DNA of 12,664 nucleotides from DAOUEG01 sp964589285 (GCA_964589285.1 CAZPSP010000076.1:1-12664), one strand, 5' to 3'. Numbered from the stretch's first letter, positions 1 to 7,669 are shown. A program made the numbers and translations. Notes: generated from the letters alone by a model not told the origin.

Positions 1-78
1 TTAGATCGAGAAGCGATTGAGCATCTTGTTTCAGATATGAGATATCCTAATCTCCGAGTGAAAAAGATGGGAAGGTAG
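1..78 (+). CDS. C-terminal fragment of an unrecognised protein (5' end outside window)
   Basis: Frame 1 is open from the first base to a TAG at 76-78, giving 25 residues that end in NLRVKKMGR. The stretch is charged and basic at its end, with no motif I can name. It runs in the same direction as the antitoxin remnant that starts 108 bases later, so the two could once have shared a transcript. The fragment is too short to exclude a chance open frame at the contig edge. Confidence 0.4.
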   Translation, partial: LDREAIEHLVSDMRYPNLRVKKMGR

Positions 79-186
79 AGTAACCAGGAATATACGAATA
101 ACCTTTCAGCTGGTTGGTGATATAACTGTATTACGGAACATTGGACAACATGATGACACTCTGGAGCGCCCATAGAAAAGGAAAGC

Positions 187-461
187 ATGCCGACATACAG
201 TAAAGTTACGAGAAACGGTCAAATTACTCTGCCTGCTAGAGTCCGCAAGAGCCTTGGTATAACTGAAGGGGATATGGTCGAGATTGAAGTTCTGGACGAG
301 AAAGTCATCATTATGCCGAAAAAACTCGTGGATTAAAGCCAGTCCTTTTTTGGACTCGAAAGTGGCAAGAAAGTGAAAAAGCAGCAGACAAAGATATCCG
401 GGAAGGCCGGACTAAGGTGTTTGACTCCGTCCAAGAACTATGGGAAGACCTGGAGAAATAG
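187..461 (+). pseudogene. AbrB/MazE/SpoVT-type antitoxin, frameshifted
   Basis: The ATG at 187 follows an AGGAAA-like ribosome site and encodes 49 residues to a TAA at 334-336. These form a swapped-hairpin AbrB-type DNA-binding domain: KVTRNGQITLPARVRKSLGI, then a GD..EIEV...V strand. The typical C-terminal tail of this antitoxin family (FWT-KWQE-E, acidic D-DI-EGR, F-SV-EL--DLE) is present just downstream but one frame off, from the TGG at 351 to a TAG at 459-461. One missing base between about 334 and 351, for example in the T6 run at 346-351 (with an A-to-T change making the TAA), would explain the break. The intact protein would be about 91 residues. In intact systems the tail neutralises a RelE/PIN-type toxin; no toxin frame follows, and the next gene is convergent. 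Either a decayed orphan antitoxin or a sequencing error. Confidence 0.8.
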
Positions 462-515
462 TCACCATAGCTGTAACGAAAAAGGACGGTTCGACTGAAC
501 CGGTATGCTCTCCCC

Positions 516-866
516 TTACCCGTGCTCAATGTCCTCATCGGGTTCCTGCTCTCCGAACGGTTCCTCGTTTGAATATTCCGGCGCTTCGGGAAACAGGGGT
601 ACCTGGTCCAGAAATTCTTCCTTTACGTCACGGGCAAAGCTGTTATCGATAAGGGTGGGCCGGTCCAGGCCCTGCTGCATCAACCACTCATCAAGGTCTT
701 TCTCGGAGGAAGCTACGGGAACGAAGGCTACGTCCCCGTCCTCCCCTTCATCTCTTTCAAACCATTCCGTCCAAGCCCAGACAAACGTTCGGCCTTCTTC
801 TGGGTTATCAGGGTCCGTCGAGAGTACCTGCGGTTCGGTACCGCGGAAGAGACCTTCTTTATTCAT
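516..866 (-). CDS. Small acidic hypothetical protein
   Basis: This 116-residue protein is rich in Asp and Glu, especially in its last 35 residues, and has no signal peptide, membrane segment, Cys or motif that I recognise. Its middle holds a Trp-rich patch (FVWAWTEWFERDEG) followed by a possible short helix (SSEKDLDEWLMQQG). A very good ribosome site, GGGGAGG (872-878 on the complement), lies 5 nt before the ATG. The gene starts 25 nt after the stop of the metallo-beta-lactamase gene and is probably its operon partner. The strong ribosome site and tight spacing argue that it is real, although a long antisense frame overlaps it. Function unknown. Confidence 0.7.
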   Translation of the reverse strand: MNKEGLFRGTEPQVLSTDPDNPEEGRTFVWAWTEWFERDEGEDGDVAFVPVASSEKDLDEWLMQQGLDRPTLIDNSFARDVKEEFLDQVPLFPEAPEYSNEEPFGEQEPDEDIEHG

Positions 867-891
867 ACCAACCTCCCCATATGGACCGGAC

Positions 892-1593
892 TCAGGTCAG
901 TCCGGCCAGATCGAGTTCCATGCCGTCATATCCGACGCGGACGTTGACATCGTGCTCACTGCCGAGCGCAACGAGCCTATCGACCGAAGCCTCGATATCC
1001 CTGAAAAACCAGTTCCCGAAATGGACGAAGAGGATATTCTTCGTGAAAGGTCTGAAAAAATCGATGAGGTTCGGGATACCGGCGTGGCCGTAGAGCGCCC
1101 CGGTCTCTTTGTCCTTCCTGATCATGCCGCCCTTCCGCAGGTAGCTGCCGTCCGTCACAACGAGCGTGCTGTCAATGAGCAGGTGATGGAACTCCTTGTT
1201 AATCCATATCATATCACCGGTGTACAACAGTTTTTGACCGTCCTTTTGTGTGAGATAAGCCGTGCTTTTTACTTTTTTACTGTGATGGGTCGGTACCGGG
1301 GTAACGAGGTAGCCATCTATCTCGATAGGATCGGAGACGATCTTACTATCCGGCACCCTGGAGGAAGCTTCCGGGGCGTAGATGCGGGCATCGAACGGGG
1401 AAGGCCGGGTGACGAAAAAAGCGTGGTCGGGATGGAAGTGGGTAATAAAGACAGCCTTCGGCCGGTAGTCAAGAAATTCCTCCTCGCCCAGGTCGAAAAG
1501 GAGCGTATCATCCACCAGGACGCCGGAATGGTACCGGTGTTCCGGAGCCGAGGCATCGATCTCTCCTTTCGTCCCGAGTACCTTTATTCTCAT
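892..1593 (-). CDS. Metallo-beta-lactamase-fold hydrolase
   Basis: This 233-residue soluble protein carries the metal-binding signature of the superfamily: HFHPDH at 52-57 (H52, H54, D56, H57), a further His pair at 103-104, the bridging Asp in YTGD (D127), and a late His in FVHFGN (H191). The fold normally binds two metal ions, often zinc, and hydrolyses esters, phosphodiesters or thioesters. The compact, RNase Z/PhnP-like arrangement suggests a housekeeping hydrolase rather than a secreted beta-lactamase, and there is no signal peptide. The substrate cannot be read from sequence. The ATG overlaps the stop of the preceding stress-protein gene by 4 nt (ATGA), so translation is probably coupled. 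Fold assignment is firm; the specific reaction is unknown. Confidence 0.9.
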   Translation of the reverse strand: MRIKVLGTKGEIDASAPEHRYHSGVLVDDTLLFDLGEEEFLDYRPKAVFITHFHPDHAFFVTRPSPFDARIYAPEASSRVPDSKIVSDPIEIDGYLVTPVPTHHSKKVKSTAYLTQKDGQKLLYTGDMIWINKEFHHLLIDSTLVVTDGSYLRKGGMIRKDKETGALYGHAGIPNLIDFFRPFTKNILFVHFGNWFFRDIEASVDRLVALGSEHDVNVRVGYDGMELDLAGLT

Positions 1594-2114
1594 GGAGCCT
1601 CATTTTTAGCGAGCTCGGGACGGATGATGAGGATGGGGATGGTCGTCTCTTTCAGTATATAGTCCGCGACGCTGCCGAAATAGGCCCGTCTGATACCGCT
1701 GCGGCCGTGCGTAGCCAGGGCAATAAGCTTGATATCCTGGTGCTCGGCATAGCGGACGATGGCTTCTCCCGGCTTGCCGTGGATGGTTACGGTCTGGACA
1801 TGGATGCCGCGCGCACGCAGGTTGTCCGCGATGCCTTCAAGGTACGAGGTCGCCTCGCCGTCCTCACGCTCTATCTCAGCCAGTTCCACTTCCGAATAGG
1901 TCATGATCTTCGGCGGGGCGGTCTCATCCGCCTCTCCAATCGTCTTGCCTGGAAAGATGACGTAACCGGCATTGGGCGGTACATTGATATGAGGAGCGAT
2001 CACCTGCAACAGGATGAGTTTGCTCTTGAATGCAACGGCTTTTTCCGCCGCATAAGGAACGATGGCTTCACCAAGAGCAGAGCCGTCCAGGCAGACCAGA
2101 ATTCTTTCGAACAT
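1590..2114 (-). CDS. Universal stress protein, UspA family
   Basis: At 174 residues this is slightly longer than the usual 140-160 because of an insertion at about 45-85. It starts with the family's first strand, RILVCLDGS (D10 is the conserved nucleotide-contacting Asp), and has HGKPGEAIVRYA at 112-123. The ATP-loop equivalent ATHG (134-137), nine residues, then GS (147-148) matches G-x2-G-x9-G-S except that the first Gly is Ala, a common variant. It is therefore probably an ATP-binding Usp, which typically forms dimers under starvation or stress. The ribosome site GGAGG (2120-2124 on the complement) sits 5 nt before the ATG. The gene heads a tight minus-strand set with the metallohydrolase (4-nt overlap) and the acidic protein. 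Family is certain; physiological role is not. Confidence 0.95.
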   Translation of the reverse strand: MFERILVCLDGSALGEAIVPYAAEKAVAFKSKLILLQVIAPHINVPPNAGYVIFPGKTIGEADETAPPKIMTYSEVELAEIEREDGEATSYLEGIADNLRARGIHVQTVTIHGKPGEAIVRYAEHQDIKLIALATHGRSGIRRAYFGSVADYILKETTIPILIIRPELAKNEAP

Positions 2115-2237
2115 ATCAACCTCCGGAAACCAAAGATGTGTCCGGCTGTATGATAACCGGATGGAGCGGGGACCGAATATCCGTAAGTTTACGCAATTCC
2201 AGGGTATGCCGCGCGCCGGAACCTTACGGCATGATGA

Positions 2238-2717
2238 TTATGCAATTTCATCAAGAAAGGTACTGTCACTTTGTCTCATCTTCTGCGCCAGTTCTTCCAT
2301 GTCTTTCTCGAACTTTTGACGGATTTTGGGGAACCTCATGGCGGCAGCGGGGTGGTACGTCTCCAGGTATTCGATGTCCGGCCGGCGCGGGATGCCCCGG
2401 GCCACCTCTCCCATGAGGACGATGATACGGGGCTTAATACGTTCTATTTCATCGAGGAGGGCGGGCATCCAGCGGGTGATCTCCGCCACGGTGGGTTTCC
2501 TGTTGCCGGGGGTCGGCTCCTTGACGACTGGCGTTATGTAAAGCTCTTTGCGGTCGATACCGGAGCGGTCCAGTACCATTGTCAAGTACCGCCCGGAACG
2601 GCCCACGAACGGCCTGCCCTGTTTAACTTCTTCCTTACCGGGGTTCTGCCCTACCAGCATTACGCGGGCATCATCCGGACCTTCCCCGGGCACAATGACG
2701 CCGTGAGAATCAACCAT
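2238..2717 (-). CDS. Uracil-DNA glycosylase superfamily protein, family-4-like, cysteine-free
   Basis: This 159-residue protein aligns by eye with family 4 uracil-DNA glycosylases, which excise uracil from DNA in base-excision repair. It has VPGEGPDDARVMLVG, active-site motif A as GQNPGKEE (23-30; usually GEAPG..E), GRPFVG (34-39), YIT.VVK.PTPGNRKPT (60-76) and motif B as YHPAAA (121-126). It has no cysteine at all. The N-terminal CxxC is missing, Glu67 and Trp83 sit where the other two cluster ligands are expected, and the span before HPAAA is short. It therefore cannot hold the [4Fe-4S] cluster of classical family 4 enzymes. Upstream in-frame sequence has no alternative start and only one Cys codon. 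A GAGAGGGG-like ribosome site precedes the ATG. It lies 123 nt upstream of the stress-protein gene, on the same strand. Superfamily is confident; activity on uracil is unproven. Confidence 0.85.
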   Translation of the reverse strand: MVDSHGVIVPGEGPDDARVMLVGQNPGKEEVKQGRPFVGRSGRYLTMVLDRSGIDRKELYITPVVKEPTPGNRKPTVAEITRWMPALLDEIERIKPRIIVLMGEVARGIPRRPDIEYLETYHPAAAMRFPKIRQKFEKDMEELAQKMRQSDSTFLDEIA

Positions 2718-2795
2718 CCGGCCCCTCTCTGGCCCTTTACCACATATGATAACCTAAACGTTTCCTTCACGGTAGAGGAGCAAATGCTGGCACAA

Positions 2796-2823
2796 GAACA
2801 GCCCCCTTTTCAGAGGGCTGTTC
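2796..2823 (-). terminator. Hairpin downstream of the surface-protein gene
   Basis: A perfect 9-bp stem (GAACAGCCC at 2796-2804 with GGGCTGTTC at 2815-2823) surrounds a 10-nt centre and lies 13 bases after the stop of the large minus-strand gene. The run of Ts following it on the minus strand is weak, so it may act as a poor intrinsic terminator or as a 3'-end stabiliser. Confidence 0.5.
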
Positions 2824-2835
2824 CGAATTCACAGC

Positions 2836-5686
2836 TTAAGCGCCAGGTTTGCCGGCCGGATTATTGTTGAAACTCCGGTAACGGCGATAGGCGAAGAACC
2901 CTCCGCCGAGGACGATAACAGCAGCGATGATGCCGATGAGCGTCCAGTTGGGACCGGACTTATCATTCTGCATCGGGTTGTCATCGATCTGCGCAACCTC
3001 ACCGACCACTTCCATCGATGCCGTCGTTGTCGTCGGCGTCGGTTTCACGGTGAACGTAATGCTCCGGCCGTCACACTCCGCCGTATAGGCGCCGGCCACA
3101 TTCTTCGTGATGGTGAGGGTAACGACTTCCGTGTCTCCGGCGGCCAGGGTTAGTTGACGGCTTTCTTCAGTAACGCCGTTAATTTTCAGGACGATGGTAT
3201 AGTCGCCCGCCATGCCGCCGCTATTGGTGACCGTGACACCAAGGGTGACCGGCGTCCCAACCGTGACCGCTACCGGGTTCACCATGATACCGGTGACTGA
3301 AATAGCGGCCGGCTCGGGGACGCGCTCAGGTTCAGGCGCAGCAACCGTAAAGGACGCCCGGCGGTTACCTACTGTGACGGTGTATGTTCCGGCATCTCCC
3401 GCGGTCAGGACAAAGCTGGCATTTGCCACGGCTCCGCCCGCGACCTGTACGGTCTGCCGCTGCTTCTCTATACCATCGACCGTCAGGACGGCTTCATACG
3501 TCCCCGTAAGGTCTCCGGTATTGGCGATAGTAAAATCGACGGTAACCGTATCGCCGGGACCGACCGTTTGCGGCATTACGGCCAGGTCCGTCAGCGCCAT
3601 CTGCGCCGGAGCTGTCCCGGCGGCGATGGTGAACTTGCAGAGGTGCGTGATGACGGCCGTGATGACGTTGTTCTCGGTATCGACGGTACATTCCAGGGCT
3701 TCCCAGGCGCCGGTCTGACTGTTCCAGGTATAGATGACAAGGTTCTCCTCGCTGACGCCTTTAGGGAAAGAGGTTTCATCGTAGCGGATCTTGAGAACGG
3801 CGTACGGATCGAAGGTCAGGCCGTTGGGCGTGACATCGAAGATAAACCCGATAAAGGAGGTCCCGTCCGGAGCATCTTCCGGGGTGCTCAGCGTGGTGAC
3901 GGTGATGTTGTACGGCGGATACCCGTTAGCATTCAGTACCTGGGTCCCTTTCGGTATGATGAGTTCAAGTTCCAGGTCCACGCTGTAAGCGATGACCTCT
4001 TCCCAGGTCACGCCGGAGCTATCTGACGAGCCTGACAGGTTGGTATAGCGCTTGTCATCCGTGCTGCCGGCGCCACCGCTGCCACTGCCTCCGCCGGCGG
4101 GCGGTGGCGGAGCGGCGGGGGCCGAAGGGAGCGAATTGAGAACGGTCACCGAAGCCACGGCGTAGTCGCCATGATCATCGCCATCCCAGGCTCTGACACG
4201 GCACGTCCAGGTGTCACCTTCCGTGGTTTTATCGGCGGTGAGAGTTGCACCTGTGTGACTCAGTTCCGAGTCTTCATTTTTATACCACTCATAAATATAA
4301 GTGATATCATCATCGCCGGGATCGGCTGAATTTGCCGTTACGGAGCAAACAAGATCATCATCCGTGTAGGGAGCGGCTGGAGTTATTTCGATCCCCGGCT
4401 TACCAGGCGCGACGTTATCGACCGTTACGATGGCGGTCGCAATATCAAACTGGTCCCGGTCGTCGGTGACCCTCAGGGCGATGGTAAAGGAGCCGTCATC
4501 TATCCAGGTATGTTGGGCGGTTACGCCGGTGGCGTCGGAGTCGAAAGTCGAGCCGTCATAGTCCCAGTCCCATTCATAGCTGGTGATAGTCCCGTTATCA
4601 TATGAACCCGAGGCATCGAATCCGATCGGAGACCCCTCATTGCCGGAGTAAGGCCCGCCGATAACCGCCACGGGCGGAGTATCCACCGCCGTAATGGTGA
4701 ATACTGCCGGGTTGCCGAGATTAAATTGGATGGTCAGGGTGACGTTATCGCCGGCATCGGTCAGCAGGGGTTCGAGATAGCTGTTGAAGATGGTGAGGGT
4801 CGTGCCGGAACACGTGTACTCGCTATCGAGAACGAGGGAATCCTCGGAACCGTCATCGATCAGCGTGATCAAGGTCACATCGTCACCCCAGGCGATCTCC
4901 GTGGTCACGTTGTCCCCGGCAGCGAGAACGTATTCAGCTTCGGTGGGATCGATGGTGGCGTCTTCCGGCGTGGTATCGATGGCAGTAATAGTGAGATGGG
5001 CGGCGGCGCCGATATCGAAATGGATGTCTAAAACAACAACGTCACCCTCTTCATGCAGCACGCTGTCCAGATACGCCGGTAGTATCTTCAGGGTCTTGTT
5101 ATCAGTTATGCTGTAGTCATCATTGAGGGTGAGGTTCCCCGTTGCATCGCTGATGAACTTAATGAAGTGCGCCCGGTTCCAGGTGATGTCGGCGTTTATT
5201 GTGGTATGACTGGTACCGTACTGGTAGAGATCAAATTCTCCTGACGTTGGACTGATGCTCGCGTCGGGCGGGGTCGGGTCGACGGCGGTGATGAGGAATT
5301 CGGCGGGTTCGCCCTCGTCGAACACGATATCGAGCTTGATGGTCTGATTTTCCGTGGTCAGTATATCATCCAGGTATTCATACCGGATGGTAAGAAGCGC
5401 GGTATCGCCNNNNNNNNNNNNNNNNNNNNNNNNNNNNNNNNNNNNNNNNNNNNNNNNNNNNNNNNNNNNNNNNNNNNNNNNNNNNNNNNNNNNNNNNNNN
5501 NNNNNNNNNATCGCCGGTGGTAACGGAGAATTGTGCGGGCAACTCTCCATCCCCAATGCCGTAATCCGGATAAGCCTGCTTCACCAGCGCTGCGGATTTT
5601 TCAACCGCCGCAGTGACCGGTAATGCCGGTATAGTGGACATCAACAATACCAGAATGAGCAACAGGAAGAGATACTTACCTTTCAT
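2836..5686 (-). CDS. Modular secreted surface protein (CBM_X2 repeats, PKD, Ig-like, ZU5-like, two CARDB-like domains, C-terminal anchor helix)
   Basis: Two open frames separated by a 100-N gap belong to one gene. The N-terminal part (5510-5686) starts at an ATG with ribosome site AAGGAG (5695-5700 on the complement) and encodes a signal peptide, MKGKYLFLLLILVLLM followed by an Ala-rich cleavage region. After the gap, in order on decreasing coordinates: the C-terminal half of a CBM_X2-like module (5409-5278), a complete one (5277-4975) and another (4974-4681); a PKD domain (4677-4405; GGPY.GNEGSPI.FDASGSYD, YEWDWD); an Ig-like domain (4404-4138) with a Cys pair; a Pro/Gly/Ser linker (4137-4057); a ZU5-like beta region (4050-3616); two CARDB-like domains (3603-3340, 3306-3046); a Pro/Thr linker; and one membrane helix (2946-2887) followed by YRRYR, placing the tail inside the cell. 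No catalytic domain is visible. It is probably a cell-surface adhesion or carbohydrate-contacting protein held by its C-terminal helix. The two halves are out of frame only because the gap length is arbitrary. Confidence 0.85.
4681..5409 (-). repeat. Tandem CBM_X2-like domain repeats (period about 303 nt)
   Basis: Two complete modules and the end of a third recur with a period of about 101 residues. Each has the pattern ..A.I.PT..E, a central TLI/FIKFI strand, a LN/LDSEY turn, TLKI.P.YLDS or TLTIFNSYLEP, then LDI.F..G..A..TITA.D. This matches the CBM_X2 immunoglobulin-like family. The copies are diverged in DNA. The repeat array runs into the N gap, so the true copy number is unknown. Confidence 0.75.
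5410..5509. other. Assembly gap of 100 Ns
   Basis: There are exactly 100 undetermined bases inside the surface-protein gene, the conventional placeholder for a gap of unknown size. The reading frames on its two sides agree only if the real length is a multiple of three, which 100 is not. The interrupted repeat module lacks its first 50 or so residues, so at least about 150 bases are probably missing. Confidence 0.97.
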
Positions 5687-5887
5687 CGAAAAAGCTCCTT
5701 TTCATGTCGATATGGTAAAATTGAGTAACACTGAGTGGTGCGGCCTAACTAATCATCCGTTTTAAGAACGACAAGCAAACCAGGATGGACTTTACGGATT
5801 TCATGACGCATTCCTTTCATCCCCCGGCTTCCGGCTACAGAAGACGTGGTTTAATAGTCTGAATGAAAGAGCCCGGAGCAAGTCCCG

Positions 5888-5907
5888 GCACCAGGTGGTC
5901 CTGGCAC
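5888..5907 (-). other. Leader hairpin of the surface-protein gene
   Basis: On the minus strand GTGCCAGG and CCTGGTGC form an 8-bp stem around an ACCA loop, including two G-U pairs. The plus-strand copy would have A-C mismatches at those positions, so the fold favours a minus-strand RNA. It lies about 200 nt upstream of the surface-protein start. Confidence 0.35.
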
Positions 5908-5965
5908 TTTATCAAGCAGTTGTTAGAAACCTTACAAAACAGCACCAAAGTACCAGTCCCTAGCT

Positions 5966-5995
5966 ATTATGTTTTTAGTGGGCTAACCGAGTCAA
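5966..5995 (-). promoter_or_regulatory. Candidate sigma-70-like promoter for the surface-protein gene
   Basis: Read on the minus strand, TTGACT (5990-5995) and CATAAT (5966-5971) are separated by 18 nt. A start near 5959 would give the surface-protein mRNA a leader of about 270 nt. The call is by consensus match only. Confidence 0.45.
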
Positions 5996-6162
5996 GACTG
6001 TTTTCCGGTACTACGGTTAGAATAGGGTAGGAATCAAATCACAAAAAACTTCGGTGCTTCACAGGTTAGTTAACAATCGCGGAGATTGGCGCTAACAACC
6101 GTGTACAGAGTTGTATGCCAACCCCTTCAAGGTTACAATAACAACGGAGATAGACCCGTACG

Positions 6163-7419
6163 ATGGACCTCGCAAGCATCGCCAAATCGTTGAAAGACCA
6201 CCGCCAGACCTGGTACTTCGCCGTGCTGCACACGGGCATACTCGTCGCTTTTACCGTGGCTGTTCTGGTATACAACACGGAAATAGGCGGGTTCGACCGG
6301 GTGGCGGCCATGAAAGTGCTGACCGGGCAGCTTCCCTATTTCGATTTTGCCGTGGAATATTCCCCGCCCATCACACTGGTCCAATGCCTGCCTTCACTGT
6401 TTACGGACACTTACGCGGGCTATGGCTGGATTTTTGCCGCGGAAATGCTCGTCCTGGACATCATCATGCTGTTCGTCCTGGCCAGGGCCGCCCGCGCCCT
6501 GGGGCGCACGGAGTTTTCCGTGCTGGCCCTGTACACGTTGGCCGTCATCATCCTCGGGCCGATCATCGTCAACCGGCACGACATCCTGCCCTCGGTCATT
6601 ACCATGGCCGCCGCGGCCTTGTTCATCGATAGACGCACGACGCTCGGCTGGGCGCTGCTCGGGCTGGCCGCGGCCACAAAGCTCTACCCGGCTTTCATCG
6701 CCCCGCTGTTCTTCATCTTTCAGTTCACCCGGCGTCAGGACAGGGCGCTCGTCAAAGGGCTCGTGGCTTTTGCCGTGGTGATAATCGCGGTCTACCTGCC
6801 GGTGTACCTCATCGACCGCGAGTCATTCAGTTACATCTTCACCTATCATTTCCAGCGCGGACTTCACGCGGACAGCACCGGCGGGGGTTTCCTGTTCCTG
6901 GCAGACGTCGCCGGGCTGACCACCGTGGGGGCCGGGCTGAGCTACGGCTCCTGGAACCTCATTGCTCCCGCCGCGGAAAAGATAGCGGCGCTATCCATGT
7001 ACATCACCGTTCTGCTGGTCCTGGCGGTCTATCTTCTCTATATCATCCGGACCAGCCGGCAGCAGAATACCGGACAGGTTGATGCCACCGCGGGCAGCCG
7101 GCAGCTCATGCTGTTCATTCTGGTAACCCTGCTCGCGGTGATCGTCACCGGAAAGGTCTTCTCACCGCAATACTTCGTCTGGCTTCTCCCGTTCGTTTCG
7201 CTGACCTTACCGGACAGGAAAGTGCCGCTCGTGCTGTTTCTGGCCGCCGCGCTGCTCACCCAGATCAATTTCCCTTACATGTACATAGCCTTCAGCCAGA
7301 AAGATACTGCCGCGGTCATCGTACTGGTCTTGAGGAACTGCCTGCTCATCGCCGCGGCGGTCGTCCTTGCAGTACAGGCAGCGCGCAGAAAATTTACGGC
7401 GTTATCACACCGCGCATAA
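6163..7419 (+). CDS. GT87-type polytopic glycosyltransferase (DUF2029 family)
   Basis: This 418-residue integral membrane protein has roughly nine or ten hydrophobic segments. It carries the marks of the GT-C glycosyltransferases of family 87, which use polyprenyl-phosphate sugars: GGFDRVAAMKVLTGQLPYFDF..EYSPP (42-69) in the first outer loop, NRHDILPS at 137-144, ATKLYPAF at 171-178, and SPQYFVWLLPF near 334-344. Characterised relatives are polyprenyl-phosphomannose-dependent mannosyltransferases; the sugar and acceptor here are not known. The ATG at 6163 is the first good start, preceded by CGGAGA about 12 nt away, a rather long spacing. The gene stands alone between two large intergenic regions. 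It is divergent from the surface-protein gene, so a role in cell-envelope glycan or glycoprotein synthesis is plausible, but that link is only positional. Confidence 0.85.
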   Translation: MDLASIAKSLKDHRQTWYFAVLHTGILVAFTVAVLVYNTEIGGFDRVAAMKVLTGQLPYFDFAVEYSPPITLVQCLPSLFTDTYAGYGWIFAAEMLVLDIIMLFVLARAARALGRTEFSVLALYTLAVIILGPIIVNRHDILPSVITMAAAALFIDRRTTLGWALLGLAAATKLYPAFIAPLFFIFQFTRRQDRALVKGLVAFAVVIIAVYLPVYLIDRESFSYIFTYHFQRGLHADSTGGGFLFLADVAGLTTVGAGLSYGSWNLIAPAAEKIAALSMYITVLLVLAVYLLYIIRTSRQQNTGQVDATAGSRQLMLFILVTLLAVIVTGKVFSPQYFVWLLPFVSLTLPDRKVPLVLFLAAALLTQINFPYMYIAFSQKDTAAVIVLVLRNCLLIAAAVVLAVQAARRKFTALSHRA

Positions 7420-7514
7420 TGGCCCACTGGGTGCCGCCGCCGCTGCCTTAACCGCCAAGACCGCCAGGCGCTCCCTTTTCGTCACTTCCGGGAACATCGG
7501 AGAGCGACACTCCC

Positions 7515-7543
7515 TTGACAACTGGTTGGAATGTGTAATAAAG
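7515..7543 (+). promoter_or_regulatory. Candidate distal promoter with TTGACA box
   Basis: A perfect TTGACA at 7515-7520 is followed, 15 to 17 nt later, by TAATAA/ATAAAG in the AT-rich stretch 7536-7543. The box begins an imperfect inverted repeat, TTGACAACT (7515-7523) with AGTTGTTCAA (7542-7551), which spans the would-be promoter and could be an operator. Confidence 0.4.
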
Positions 7544-7669
7544 TTGTTCAAATCTGAGTAGTATATTCATTGTACTATGCAGAGTAGCAGCTTAGCAGGA
7601 GAGTTTGGCACAAGCAAAAAGGACGCAATTGATGCCCTTTCACGTTCAGATTCTTGAGGTGACAAACCT

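Larger units (their letters stand above)
5687..6162. other. Divergent intergenic region, 476 bases
   Basis: This gap separates the minus-strand surface-protein gene from the plus-strand glycosyltransferase. It contains a candidate minus-strand promoter (5966-5995) and a leader of about 270 nt with a G-U-containing hairpin (5888-5907). Tiny open frames on the minus strand (5745-5804, with AAAGGA 7 nt before its ATG, and 5749-5820) have no recognisable product. I see no tRNA, known riboswitch consensus, repeat array or long conserved frame, and no convincing plus-strand promoter for the glycosyltransferase. Confidence 0.6.

Noticed and set aside
341..356. AGTCC-T6-GGACT as an intrinsic terminator
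   Set aside because: The stem is only 5 bp with the T-run in the loop, and it sits inside the antitoxin reading frame.
505..1662. Plus-strand open frame of 385 codons
   Set aside because: It is antisense to the metallohydrolase and the acidic protein, which have clear motifs and ribosome sites. Its translation has no family features.
2271..2870. Plus-strand open frame of 199 codons
   Set aside because: It is antisense to the glycosylase gene and has no good ribosome site or domain.
4681..5409. CRISPR-like or DNA-level repeat array
   Set aside because: The repetition is protein-domain repetition with diverged DNA and a period of about 303 nt; there are no short identical repeats with spacers.
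5821..5920. Riboswitch such as c-di-GMP or cobalamin type
   Set aside because: The GC-rich segments looked suggestive, but conserved core motifs of these classes do not match on either strand.
7577..7657. 26-codon frame in the livK upstream region
   Set aside because: No ribosome site and no recognisable family; likely chance.
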